Shown piece after piece: positions 24,486 through 33,185 of a stretch of DNA of 64,000 nt (position 1 is the first letter of the stretch; the number at the start of each line of letters is the position of its first letter). The stretch spans positions 62,001 to 126,000 of the forward strand of contig CAZNDO010000009.1 in the NCBI GenBank assembly GCA_964571855.1, written 5' to 3'. The stretch is from CAYYFX01 sp964571855. Lineage in GTDB: Bacteria > ARS69. The translations under genes were made by a program, and so were the position numbers. The notes under the pieces are model-generated. The model did not search any database. It saw only the letters and a program-made list of their open reading frames with translations, and was not told where the DNA came from.

Positions 24486-24956
24486 CTACACGTCGCGCCG
24501 GTCCGCGGAAACCTTCCGGCCGCGCCGGGAGTGCGCCCGGGGAGTCCCCTCCCGCCTTCCCGGGACGGCGACATCCGCCAACGTGGTCCGCTGGAGGAGG
24601 CGGAGGTATCCGTCCCTCACGGACTGCCACGACGCGTGCACGGCACAGGCGCTCCGGTCGGAGCACTCGGGCTGGCCGAGGATGCACCCGTTCCACCGTC
24701 CGAAGTCCTCGAGCGGGTCGAGGGCTTCGAGCAGGGTGATGCGCTCCGCAGGGCGTCCGAGAGCGAATCCACCTCCGGCCCCCTTCTTGGACAGGACCAG
24801 ACCGCTGCGCGTGAGCCCCTGCAGGAGCTTGCTCAGGTAGTTGGGCGGGGCGCCCACCTCGCGTGCAAGCTCGGCCACCCCGCGATACGTGCCCGGCGGC
24901 GCCGCCGCCAGCGATCCGAGTGCCCGGACCAGGTGCCTTCCCGTTCTCGACAGCAT
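24486..24956 (-). CDS. Rrf2-family transcriptional regulator
   Basis: 156 residues from ATG 24956. The winged-helix part reads YRGVAELAREVGAPPNYLSKLLQGLTRSGLV and SKKGAGGGFALGRP, typical of Rrf2. Three Cys follow in GCILGQPECSDRSACAVH (spacing C-x6-C-x5-C), the place where IscR/NsrR bind an Fe-S cluster. An NO- or redox-sensing function is therefore plausible. It is divergent from an octaheme cytochrome gene. A perfect palindrome lies 13 bases upstream of its start, overlapping the cytochrome promoter, and is its likely operator. The C-terminal tail is basic and not conserved. Confidence 0.88.
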   Translation of the reverse strand: MLSRTGRHLVRALGSLAAAPPGTYRGVAELAREVGAPPNYLSKLLQGLTRSGLVLSKKGAGGGFALGRPAERITLLEALDPLEDFGRWNGCILGQPECSDRSACAVHASWQSVRDGYLRLLQRTTLADVAVPGRREGTPRAHSRRGRKVSADRRDV

Positions 24957-24968
24957 CGCTTTCCCTGG

Positions 24969-25009
24969 AATCGCATGCGATTGTCCGATAACCTGCCGCC
25001 CAGTATAGA
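24969..25009 (+). promoter_or_regulatory. Promoter of the octaheme cytochrome with overlapping palindromic operator
   Basis: TTGTCC (24981-24986), a 17-base spacer and TATAGA (25004-25009) make a good sigma-70-type promoter on the plus strand. The perfect 14-bp palindrome AATCGCATGCGATT (24969-24982) overlaps its -35 box and lies close to the start of the divergent Rrf2 gene. I infer that the Rrf2 protein binds it, controlling both directions. Confidence 0.7.
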
Positions 25010-25107
25010 TCGGCACGGCCGGGACCCGAAGTCCCGGTGCCGCGGCCGGCGTCCCCCCGGGGGTGAGGGACACCGGGCCGCGGGAGTCGGAGAGGGGAGC
25101 GGTGGAG

Positions 25108-26379
25108 ATGAGAGGCGAGACGGCCACCCGGAGCGTCGGGGTCGGCATTGCGGTGCTCTGCGCGGTCCTGGCCGGCGCGTCCAACGCGTCCGGGGACGAG
25201 TGCGTGGACTGTCATCGGGAGGTCACCCCGAAGGCTGTCGAGGATTGGGAGCACAGCCGGCATGCCACCGAGGACGTGAGCTGCGACGCGTGCCACGGGG
25301 ATGCGCACAAGTCCGCCGCGGACGTGGCAAGAGTCGAGACACCGACGGCGCAGACCTGCGCCGCCTGCCACGCCGACCAGTTCGAGCAGTTCTCGCGCGG
25401 AAAGCACAGTCTCGCGTGGGCCGCGATGGAGGCCATGCCCACCACCCACGCGCTTCCCATGGCGCTCGCCGACGGGGGGAAGGGGTGTGGCGGCTGTCAC
25501 AAGGTCGGCCTCAAGTCGGACGAGAAGATCGCGGAGCTCAAGGCCGGGGGATCGAAGTTCGGACACGCGTCGTGCGATGCGTGCCACACGAGGCACACGT
25601 TCAGCGTGAAGGAGGCTTCGCAGCCGCAGGCATGCCAGACGTGCCACATGGGGTTCGATCACCCGCAGTGGGAGATGTGGTCCTCCTCGAAGCACGGCGT
25701 GCGCGCGCTCCTGGCCCAGAACGGCACGCTCCCCGCGGACACGCCGGCGCCCGTCTGCCAGACGTGCCACATGCCGCAGGGCAACCACGAGGTGCGGACC
25801 GGGTGGGGGTTCCTCGCCGTCCGGCTGCCGCTGCCCGAGGACGAGCAGTGGAAGGCCGACCAGGTGACCATCCTGCAGGCGCTGGGCGTGCTGGATCCCG
25901 CAGGGAATCCGACGCCGCGCCTGGACGTGGTGAAGGCGGCCGATGTGGCGCGGCTCACACAGGAGGACTTCGATCGCGAGCGTGACCGCATGATCGGGAT
26001 CTGCGGGGACTGCCACTCGGAGGGCTTCGCGAAGGGGGAGTTGGCGAAGGCGGATGACATGATCCGGCAGGCGGATCACCTGCTCGCGGAGGGGATCCGC
26101 GAAGTGGCCGCGCTGTACCGCGAGGGGGTCCTGAAGCGGCCCGTCGCGTACGCGAGCGCGTTCCCGGACCTGCTCACGTTCCACGACGCGCCGACGGTCA
26201 TCGAGCAGACGCTCTTCGAGATGCACCTCAAGCACCGGATGCGGACTTTCCAGGGGGCTTTCCACGCGAACCCCGACTATGCGCTTTGGTACGGCTGGTC
26301 CGAGATGGTCCGGGACCTCACCGAGATCCGGGAGGAAGCCGGGCGGCTGCGACGGGAGATGTCGCGCGACGCGAAGTAG
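25108..26379 (+). CDS. Octaheme c-type cytochrome, hydroxylamine oxidoreductase-like
   Basis: 423 residues, start ATG 25108, signal peptide ending near ASNASG. Eight CxxCH motifs: CVDCH, CDACH, CAACH, CGGCH, CDACH, CQTCH, CQTCH, CGDCH. The helical C-terminal region with HANPDYALWYGWSEMVRDLTEI fits the HAO/octaheme nitrite reductase superfamily. HAO needs a Tyr cross-linked to the active heme; reductive relatives lack the cross-link. A Tyr stands in PDYALWYGW, but alignment to the cross-linking Tyr cannot be confirmed by eye. Likely a periplasmic enzyme of nitrogen-oxide or hydroxylamine chemistry, under the divergent Rrf2 regulator. Confidence 0.85.
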   Translation: MRGETATRSVGVGIAVLCAVLAGASNASGDECVDCHREVTPKAVEDWEHSRHATEDVSCDACHGDAHKSAADVARVETPTAQTCAACHADQFEQFSRGKHSLAWAAMEAMPTTHALPMALADGGKGCGGCHKVGLKSDEKIAELKAGGSKFGHASCDACHTRHTFSVKEASQPQACQTCHMGFDHPQWEMWSSSKHGVRALLAQNGTLPADTPAPVCQTCHMPQGNHEVRTGWGFLAVRLPLPEDEQWKADQVTILQALGVLDPAGNPTPRLDVVKAADVARLTQEDFDRERDRMIGICGDCHSEGFAKGELAKADDMIRQADHLLAEGIREVAALYREGVLKRPVAYASAFPDLLTFHDAPTVIEQTLFEMHLKHRMRTFQGAFHANPDYALWYGWSEMVRDLTEIREEAGRLRREMSRDAK

Positions 26380-26585
26380 CCGGGTCAAGGCGTCTTGAAC
26401 CGGGAGCCCCGCCCGCCGCGGCCGGCGGGGCTCGCCGTTCCGCGCCGGGGTCGACCTGACGGGCGCCGGATGAGGGCCGGGCGGCTCCCGCCGCCGCAGA
26501 TGGACCTTGCCTCCCGGACCCCCGTGTCCCAGTGTCGGCGGTCCATCCGAACAGGCGGGCCTCCTCGGCCGCGGGAGGCCGCCTC

Positions 26586-28151
26586 ATGCGACGACTCCGG
26601 ATCACCGTACTCGATCTCGTCACGAAGAGCCCCACCGCCTCCGCGTGGCAACGCGTGATGTCCGCGAACTTCGCCAGCATCATGCCGCAGGTGATCGCGG
26701 TGTGGTGCGAGGAGCTCGGCCACGACGTGCGGTTCGTGTGCTACACCGGCGCGGAGGACCTGCGGCACGAGCTGTCCAGCGACACGGACGTGCTCTTCGT
26801 GGGCGCGTTCACGCACGCGGCCCAGCTGGCCTACTCCATCAGCCACTTCTTCCGCGAGCGCGGCGTCGTCACCGTGCTCGGCGGGCCGCATGCGCGGTCG
26901 TATCCCGAGGACGCCGCGAAGTACTTCGACTACGTCCTCGGCATGACGAACAGGAGCCTCGTGGACGAGGTCCTGCGCGACGCCGCGCCGCACCGTCCCG
27001 AGGGCCGCCGTCTCTCCGCGCCGCGGCAGCCGGCGCAGCTCCCCGGGGTGCGGCAGCGCTGGAAGTACATCGAGCCCACGCTGGCGAAGGCCCCGTGGAT
27101 CCGGATCGTCCCCATGATCAGCAGCCTGGGCTGCCCGTACACGTGCAGCTTCTGCGTGGACTCCACCGTGGACTTCCAGCCGCTGGACGCGCACCAGGTG
27201 CGCGACGACCTCCGCTTCCTGCTCACGAGGATGAAGCGCCCCATCGTGGGCTGGCACGACCCGAACTTCGGCATGCGGTTCGAGGACACGATGGCGGCGA
27301 TCGAGGAGGCTGTGCCGCCGGGCCGCATCCGGTTCGCCGCCGAGAGCAGCCTGTCGGTCCTGACCGAGGCCCGGCTGCAGCGGCTGCGGCGCAACGGCTT
27401 CCAGGCCATCCTGCCCGGGATCGAGTCCTGGTACACCTGCGGGAACAAGTCGAAGACCGGGAACGCCACCGGGCTGGAGAAGGTGAAGCGCGTCTCCGAG
27501 CACGTGAACATGATCCTGCGGCACATCCCCTACGTGCAGACGAACTTCGTGCCCGGCCTGGACGAGGACGAGGGGGCGGAGCCCTTCGAGCTGACGAAGC
27601 GCTTCATCGACCTCACGCCCGGCGCCTTCCCTGCGTACTCCCTGCTGTCGTCCTTCGGGCGCTCCGCGCCGCTGGACCTCCTGCTGCAGCGCGCCGGCCG
27701 CGTGCTGCCCGTGCCGTTCCACTTCCTGAACAACAACCGCGCCACGAACGTGCGTCCGAAGAACTACACGCTGCCGCAGCTGTACGACCACGTGATCGAC
27801 CTGCGCCGCCACTCCTTCTCCTGGCGGACGGTCGGTCGCCGGCTCGCCGCGAACCGCGGCGTCACCACGCGCGGGCTCAACCTCGTGCGCGCCATGTCCT
27901 CGGAGGGCCAGGGACGGATCCGGTACGACGCGCGCGTGCGGCACCTGCTGCGGACCGACATGGGCGTCCGCGACTTCCTCGAGGGCGGAAGCCGCGTGCT
28001 GCCGTCGTTCTTCCGCGACCAGGTGCGCCGGGATCTCGGCTTCCTGTGGGACTGGCTCCCGGACGGCGCGCTCGCGCACGACGAGAACGCGTACCGCGAC
28101 GAGCAGGCGCGCATGTCGTCGCCCGGCGCCCTCGCTCCCGCGACGGGCTGA
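26586..28151 (+). CDS. B12-binding-type radical SAM protein
   Basis: 521 residues from ATG 26586 behind GGGAGG. Residues ~1-150 look like a cobalamin-binding Rossmann domain (DVLFVGAFTHAAQLAYSI, VVTVLGGPHARSYPEDAAKYFDYVLGM, split here). The radical SAM cluster motif is CPYTCSFC at ~181-188. The TIM-barrel continues through GWHDPNFGMRFEDT, FAAESSLSVLTEARLQRLRRNGF and the glycine/Glu motif ILPGIESW. The family carries out SAM-dependent radical reactions, often methylations. The cobalamin His motif DxHxxG is not seen, so B12 use is uncertain. Product unknown; stands alone. Confidence 0.85.
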   Translation: MRRLRITVLDLVTKSPTASAWQRVMSANFASIMPQVIAVWCEELGHDVRFVCYTGAEDLRHELSSDTDVLFVGAFTHAAQLAYSISHFFRERGVVTVLGGPHARSYPEDAAKYFDYVLGMTNRSLVDEVLRDAAPHRPEGRRLSAPRQPAQLPGVRQRWKYIEPTLAKAPWIRIVPMISSLGCPYTCSFCVDSTVDFQPLDAHQVRDDLRFLLTRMKRPIVGWHDPNFGMRFEDTMAAIEEAVPPGRIRFAAESSLSVLTEARLQRLRRNGFQAILPGIESWYTCGNKSKTGNATGLEKVKRVSEHVNMILRHIPYVQTNFVPGLDEDEGAEPFELTKRFIDLTPGAFPAYSLLSSFGRSAPLDLLLQRAGRVLPVPFHFLNNNRATNVRPKNYTLPQLYDHVIDLRRHSFSWRTVGRRLAANRGVTTRGLNLVRAMSSEGQGRIRYDARVRHLLRTDMGVRDFLEGGSRVLPSFFRDQVRRDLGFLWDWLPDGALAHDENAYRDEQARMSSPGALAPATG

Positions 28152-28187
28152 CGGCGAGCCGGATGACACGGCGAGCCGAAAGAGAAC

Positions 28188-28216
28188 GGGCCCCGCTCCT
28201 CGAGGAAGCGGGGCCC
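28188..28216. terminator. Strong hairpin between convergent genes
   Basis: GGGCCCCGCT (28188-28197) pairs perfectly with AGCGGGGCCC (28207-28216) across a 9-base loop. It lies between the radical SAM gene and the cold-shock gene that converge here, and can serve as a bidirectional terminator. Confidence 0.75.
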
Positions 28217-28241
28217 GGGCTTCGATCCGGGGAAAGGGAAG

Positions 28242-28451
28242 CTACTTCACCTTCACCACGTTCTCGGCCGCGGGGCCCTTCTGCCCGGCGACCACGTCGA
28301 ACTCCACCTTGTCGCCCTCGGCCAGCGAGCGGAAGCCCTCGGCCTTGATGGCGGAGTGGTGGCAGAAGACGTCCTTCTGGCCGTCGTCACGCGTGATGAA
28401 GCCGAAGCCCTTCTCGTCGTTGAACCACTTCACGGTTCCGGTCGTACGCAT
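28242..28451 (-). CDS. Cold-shock domain protein (CspA family)
   Basis: 69 residues, the usual CspA length. The RNP1-like motif KGFGFITRD and RNP2-like motif DVFCHHSAI are present, with start MRTTGTVKWFNDE and end AENVVKVK. These proteins bind single-stranded RNA/DNA and melt mRNA structure. Ribosome site GTAGGAG lies 9 bases before the ATG at 28451. The start is embedded in a much longer open frame that I reject. The upstream leader is long and structured, as is usual for cold-shock genes. Confidence 0.95.
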   Translation of the reverse strand: MRTTGTVKWFNDEKGFGFITRDDGQKDVFCHHSAIKAEGFRSLAEGDKVEFDVVAGQKGPAAENVVKVK

Positions 28452-28980
28452 GTCCCGTACTCCTACGGCAAAGAGAATCGGAGTCCCGGGGTGCTGCTCA
28501 ACAAAGGCATTCCCTGTCCCGACTTCTCGAGTTCGCGGGAAACCATCCCGCGCTGGCGGCGCCCTCAACCGTTGAGGGCCCCGGTCGGGGACGCGCCCCG
28601 CTCGGGGCGAATCCCACGGTCGCGCTCCCGACCCGGGAGCGAGATTCCGTCGTTCGAGGCCGCCACCATACAGGACCGGGGCCCCGAAAGGGAAGAAATC
28701 GACGGGTTGCGTTCCTTTGCGCCGCCCGCCTCCCCCCCGGCTTCCGCCGCCCCCCCTTGCGCTTCCTGGCCCCCCCGGGGCCCCTGCGCCTGTCCCTGAC
28801 CGTTTCGGACGTAAACCCACGGCTGGCGGCGGCCGAAGTCTCCGGGAACGACCCACGGTCGGGTCGGCCCCACGCGGCGCCGGTCCGGGCCTCCACGGCC
28901 GGGCCACCCCCAGGAACCGTCGGCAGTACGGCCGCCTCGCAGCGGTCCGCATTACCCGTGGAAACGGGGGGGAGATCGCC
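28452..28980. other. Structured cold-shock leader and C-rich intergenic region
   Basis: 529 bases between divergent genes, with no supported protein gene. On the minus strand two perfect hairpins, 28534-28552 (7-bp stem CGCGGGA/TCCCGCG) and 28561-28579 (8-bp stem GCCCTCAA/TTGAGGGC), lie 83-128 bases upstream of the Csp start and could be part of a regulatory 5' leader. Further right, 28730-28790 has several runs of seven C on the plus strand, unusual even for this genome. The plus-strand lipoprotein promoter should lie near its right end. Confidence 0.5.
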
Positions 28981-30639
28981 ATGAACGGCAAGACACTGAT
29001 CGCCGTGCTCGGCAGCGCGGCGTTCGTGGGCGGATGCGGGGATGGGTTGATGGGCACGGATCCGCAAACGGCTTTGCCGCTGGCGGATCCGCTGCGACAG
29101 AACGTGCTCATCGTGGGGGCGGGCCTCGGCGCGCAGCCCGCGACGCTGGAGGTCACCATCCCGGTGACCACGCCTTCGGACATCCTGAGCGCCCGCCTGC
29201 GCTGGGTGGGTCGCGGGTCGTCCGCCACCGGGGACGGCTATCTCACGGTCAACAGCCACCAGCGCGCCGCGACGCTCCTCGCGTCGTGGGACGTGGGCGG
29301 CGAGCTGCCGTGGGTGTTCGTGTACGAGTGGGATGCGAAGCCGCTGATGCGGGCCGGCTACAACCGGCTGTTCGTGAGCGGGTTCGACCTCCCCGGCGCG
29401 TCGCGCGAGGACGGCGTGGCGCTCATCGTCACGTACCGCGACAACAGCGCGCCCTGGACGTCCATCCAGACGCTCGATCCGAGGGAGTTCGTCGCGTCGT
29501 CCGCGGGGACGGTGTGGCAGTACGCCATCGGGGTCTCCACGGAGCCGCGCAACGCGCGCTTCGTGGTGCTCGCGGGCGACGCCACCTCGGCCGGCGCGGA
29601 CCGGCTCTGGCTGGACGTGGGACGCGGCCCCGTGCCGGAGGACCTCGTGGGCGTGGCGCCCGTCGTCATGGACGACGTGTTCACGGCCGGCCGCGGGGAT
29701 CGTCTCGACGTCCTGATGCAGGACGTCGTGGTGCCGGCGCGCGCGTCGCACTTCGCCTACCAGATCGAGAGCCCGGACGGCGGCGACAGCATCGTGCACT
29801 TCTTCGGCGCGCTGTGCATCGACGGCGAGGCCAGCTCCTGCACCGGCGCCATCGGCGGCCGCGTGTGGGAGGACCTGGACCGGGACGGCGTCGACCTCGG
29901 CGAGCCGCCGCTGCCCGGCGTGGGCGTGATCCTGCGCGACGGAGCGGACGCGATCCTCGCGTCGACCGTGACCGACGACTCCGGCGCGTTCCTGTTCGAC
30001 ATCCTGTGCGCCGGCGACTACGTCGTGGAGGTGGACGAGACCACGCTGCCCGCGGGCCACGAGCCCACGTCCTGCGTGGAGGGCGACTGCAGCCCGCTCG
30101 CCGTCTCCTTCGACACGGACACCGGGTGGGCCGGGGACCTCGCGTTCGGCTACGCCGAGCCGCCCCCGCCGCCGCCCGTCGTGGGGTGCTTCTACCGGCT
30201 CCCGTTCTGGCAGGCCGCGTTCCACCGGCACGGTCCCCGCTGCCGGCACGTGCCCACGCTGGACGAGGACCAGCTCCTCGCGCTGCTCCCGATCGTGCAG
30301 GCGGCGAGCGTGGTGGACTACACGCGCGGCGACGGCGTGCTGGACTACGACGACGTGGTCGCGGGGCTGCGCGGCCGGTGGCACGGGCGCGAAGGCCACC
30401 GCAACCGCTGCAACCTGGCGAAGCGGCAGTACCTGGCGTGCCTGCTGAACTACGCGTACAACGGCGCGCCGGCCGACATGATGGTGGACACGGACCGCGA
30501 CGGCACGGCCGACATGACGTTCGGCGCGATGCTCGCCACGGTGGACCAGCTCTTCAAGGAGATGGACCGGGGCGCGTGCCGCAAGGCATCGCGGATGTCG
30601 TCCTCGGTGAACGGCATGGGTCACGAGGGTTGCCCGTGA
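28981..30639 (+). CDS. Large surface lipoprotein with SdrD B-like domain
   Basis: 552 residues from ATG 28981, preceded by GGGGGGAG. Lipobox VGGC, Cys19. Residues ~30-280 are beta-rich and resemble a DUF3344-like region (LRWVGRGSSATGDGYLTVN, AGYNRLFVSGFDLPGA, VALIVTYRDNSAPW). Residues ~290-390 form a Cna-B/SdrD B-like domain (IGGRVWEDLDRDGVDLGEPPLPGVGVILRDG, split here). After a Pro run the C-terminal ~160 residues contain Cys and helices (RNRCNLAKRQYLACLLNYAYNG). Probably exported and attached to the outer membrane; adhesion or structural role inferred. Confidence 0.78.
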   Translation: MNGKTLIAVLGSAAFVGGCGDGLMGTDPQTALPLADPLRQNVLIVGAGLGAQPATLEVTIPVTTPSDILSARLRWVGRGSSATGDGYLTVNSHQRAATLLASWDVGGELPWVFVYEWDAKPLMRAGYNRLFVSGFDLPGASREDGVALIVTYRDNSAPWTSIQTLDPREFVASSAGTVWQYAIGVSTEPRNARFVVLAGDATSAGADRLWLDVGRGPVPEDLVGVAPVVMDDVFTAGRGDRLDVLMQDVVVPARASHFAYQIESPDGGDSIVHFFGALCIDGEASSCTGAIGGRVWEDLDRDGVDLGEPPLPGVGVILRDGADAILASTVTDDSGAFLFDILCAGDYVVEVDETTLPAGHEPTSCVEGDCSPLAVSFDTDTGWAGDLAFGYAEPPPPPPVVGCFYRLPFWQAAFHRHGPRCRHVPTLDEDQLLALLPIVQAASVVDYTRGDGVLDYDDVVAGLRGRWHGREGHRNRCNLAKRQYLACLLNYAYNGAPADMMVDTDRDGTADMTFGAMLATVDQLFKEMDRGACRKASRMSSSVNGMGHEGCP

Positions 30640-30891
30640 TCCGTCGGTAGACGGGGTTCCGGTTCGCGGGTCGCCGCCGGTGCGCGCTTGGTCGCCGGCG
30701 GTGGCCCCGACCGGCTCCCATTCGGGGCTGGCGCTCCGGGGCCGGATCACCTACATTGCCCGTCAACGGGGCGTCCTGACCGGTCTGCTCGCCCCGCCTT
30801 CGCGGCAGGTCTATTCCGGCTTCCCCGAGACCCACCCCACGCCTGGACCGGCGCAGAAGCCCTTCTGCCAGGCCGATTCCAGGAGAACTTC

Positions 30892-32280
30892 TTGTCTTTC
30901 GAGAACCTCGGTCTTCGGACCGAACTTTTGCGTGCCGTGCGCGAGCAGGGCTACGCCGAGCCGACCCCCGTCCAGTCCCGCACCATCCCGCCCGTCCTCG
31001 AGGGACGTGACCTCATGGCCACGGCCCAGACGGGCACGGGCAAGACGGCCGGGTTCACGCTCCCGCTCCTGCAGCGGCTGATGGAGAAGCCGCGCGCCGG
31101 CCGCCCGCGCATCCGCGCGCTCGTGCTCACGCCGACGCGCGAGCTGGCCATCCAGGTGGCCGAGAGCGTGGCCACGTACGGGAAGCATCTCCCGCTGCGC
31201 GCGACCGCCGTGTACGGCGGCGTGGGGCTCGTCCCGCAGGCGCGCGCGCTGCGCACCGCGGACATCGTGGTGGCCACGCCGGGACGCCTGCTGGATCACG
31301 CCGGCAGCGGCGCCGCCGACCTGTCCGCCGTGGAGATCCTGGTGCTGGACGAGGCGGATCGCATGCTGGACATGGGCTTCATCCGCGACATCCGCCGCAT
31401 CCTGGGGATGCTGCCGGCGAAGCGGCAGAACCTGCTCTTCAGCGCCACGTTCGACGACGCCATGCGCGAACTCGCCGCGGGCCTGCTGGACCGGCCGCTG
31501 GTCGTCGAGGTGGCGCGGCGCAACCGCGTGGCCGACGGCGTGGCGGAGACCGCGTACCGCGTGGACCGCGAGCGCAAGGTGGAGCTCCTGACGGAGCTCT
31601 TCCGCGCGGGCGGCTGGAAGCAGGCGCTCGTCTTCACGCGCACGAAGCGCGGGGCGAACCGCCTGGCGGAGAAGCTGCACCGCTCCGGCATCCCCGCGGA
31701 CGCCATCCACGGCAACAAGAGTCAGGCGGCCCGCAACCGCGCCCTCTCGCTGTTCAAGTCCGGTCGCGTGCGCGCGCTCGTGGCCACCGAGGTGGCGGCG
31801 CGCGGCATCGACATCGACGGGCTGCCGCACGTGGTGAACTTCGAGCTGCCGCTGGTGGCCGAGGACTACGTGCACCGCATCGGCCGCACGGCGCGGGCCG
31901 GCGCCACCGGCGCGGCGCACTCGCTCGTGTGCGTGGACGAGCACGGCCTGCTGCGGGACATCGAGCGGCTGCTGCGGCGCACCATCCCGGTGAAGGAGTT
32001 CCCCGGCTTCGCGCCGGATCCGCGCATCGCGGCGGAGCCGATCCAGCGCGGCGGGGGTGGCGGTGGCGGCCGCGGCGGCTTCGGCGGCGGCCCCCGAGGC
32101 GGCAGCCGACCCGCGCCGAGGCCGCGGCCGGAGGGCGCTCGCTCCGGCGGTTCCCGGGCGTCCCGCGGACCGACCGGGCGGCCCGGTCCCGCGAACCGCA
32201 CCGGCTCGGCGACCGTGCCGGTCACCTCGGGCAGCGGTTCGTCCGCGTGGGCGGGATCGCGGAAGCGCCGGAGGCGCTGA
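30892..32280 (+). CDS. rhlE: DEAD-box ATP-dependent RNA helicase
   Basis: 462 residues starting at TTG 30892, seven bases after AGGAGA; MSFENLGL is the usual RhlE beginning, and longer frames add unrelated residues. Motifs: PTPVQ (Q motif), AQTGTGKT, PTRELA, TPGRLLD, DEAD in VLDEADRMLDMGF, SAT, ARGIDI and HRIGRTARAG. The C-terminus is a Gly/Arg/Pro-rich basic tail of about 95 residues, likely for RNA binding. It unwinds structured RNA in ribosome assembly or cold adaptation. A 250-base leader precedes it. Confidence 0.94.
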   Translation: MSFENLGLRTELLRAVREQGYAEPTPVQSRTIPPVLEGRDLMATAQTGTGKTAGFTLPLLQRLMEKPRAGRPRIRALVLTPTRELAIQVAESVATYGKHLPLRATAVYGGVGLVPQARALRTADIVVATPGRLLDHAGSGAADLSAVEILVLDEADRMLDMGFIRDIRRILGMLPAKRQNLLFSATFDDAMRELAAGLLDRPLVVEVARRNRVADGVAETAYRVDRERKVELLTELFRAGGWKQALVFTRTKRGANRLAEKLHRSGIPADAIHGNKSQAARNRALSLFKSGRVRALVATEVAARGIDIDGLPHVVNFELPLVAEDYVHRIGRTARAGATGAAHSLVCVDEHGLLRDIERLLRRTIPVKEFPGFAPDPRIAAEPIQRGGGGGGGRGGFGGGPRGGSRPAPRPRPEGARSGGSRASRGPTGRPGPANRTGSATVPVTSGSGSSAWAGSRKRRRR

Positions 32281-32323
32281 CGTTCCGTCCCGGGAGTCGG
32301 GCGCGGGACCCCCGGGTCCGGCC

Positions 32324-32554
32324 CTAGGCCTCGCCGGCGGTCGGGCGGAGCTTCACCCAGGTGTCCTTCGGGCCCGCCTGGGGGAAGCCCCGTTCGAAGA
32401 CCTCGAACAGCTCCGGGTAGGACGCGATCACCTCGCGCGCCACGCGCCGCTCGTCGCCGTGGAGCAGCCCCTCCACGGACGAGAGCCGCGTGGGGCCGGA
32501 GCCGAGCAGATCCACGAGACGGTCCTTCACGGCAACCTCGAGGTCCTCGCTCAC
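32324..32554 (-). CDS. Small hypothetical protein
   Basis: 76 residues if started at GTG 32554. The first ATG upstream is in another frame, and no clear ribosome site is seen, so the start is uncertain. The sequence is balanced and protein-like (VKDRLVDLLGSGPTRLSSVEGLLHGDERRVAREVIASYPELFEVF, split across the helix turns) and ends TWVKLRPTAGEA. It reads like a small winged-helix or DNA-binding fold, but I recognise no family. It converges with the RhlE gene 43 bases away. Confidence 0.5.
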   Translation of the reverse strand: MSEDLEVAVKDRLVDLLGSGPTRLSSVEGLLHGDERRVAREVIASYPELFEVFERGFPQAGPKDTWVKLRPTAGEA

Positions 32555-32792
32555 GGCCGGCCGGTCGTCGGTGGTTCGGGGCGGGCAGCGGTCATCGCGG
32601 TCCCTCCGTGGGCGGGCGTTGGCTCCGGGGTCTGGCAGTCGCGCGATGCGGGCCGGAGGGAGTCGTCCCCCAGGATACGCCTTCCCGCGGGATCGGCCCG
32701 CACCATTCGACCCGCCGCGGCGGACTCCCGCGGCGACCGTGGTGGTATGGTCTCGAGCCCGGGTCCGGAGCCCGGTGCAAAGGAGGCCCCGC

Positions 32793-33152
32793 ATGAAGCG
32801 CTTCCTCGTCCACTGGATCCTCTCGTCGGTGGCCCTGGCCGTGACGGCGTGGATCCTGCCCGGCGTCTCCATCGAGACGGTGGCGTCGCTGCTCGTGGCG
32901 TCGCTCGTGCTCGGGTTCCTGAACGCGGTGCTGAAGCCGCTGCTCGTGCTGCTCACGCTGCCGCTCACGATCGTCACGCTCGGGATCTTCTACCTCGTGC
33001 TGAACGGGCTCCTGTTCGCGCTGGGCGCCGCGCTCGTGCCGGGCTTCGTGGTGACGGGCTTCGGCTGGGCGTTCCTCGGCGCCATCCTGATGAGCCTCTT
33101 CTCCACGTTCCTCAGCGGCCTGGCCGCGGAGGAGCGCAAGCGGCATTCGTGA
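32793..33152 (+). CDS. 4-TM phage holin superfamily IV membrane protein
   Basis: 119 residues from ATG 32793 behind AAAGGAGG. Four hydrophobic helices and the family motif GFLNAVLKPLLVLLTLPLTIVTLGIF (Pro-rich centre, divided) identify the mycobacterial 4-TMS holin-like group (PF04020). Despite the name, members are ordinary chromosomal membrane proteins with unknown function. The exonuclease gene starts 33 bases downstream. Confidence 0.88.
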   Translation: MKRFLVHWILSSVALAVTAWILPGVSIETVASLLVASLVLGFLNAVLKPLLVLLTLPLTIVTLGIFYLVLNGLLFALGAALVPGFVVTGFGWAFLGAILMSLFSTFLSGLAAEERKRHS

Positions 33153-33185
33153 TCGCGCCGGGGGAGGGTCGGTGACGTCGCCGCG

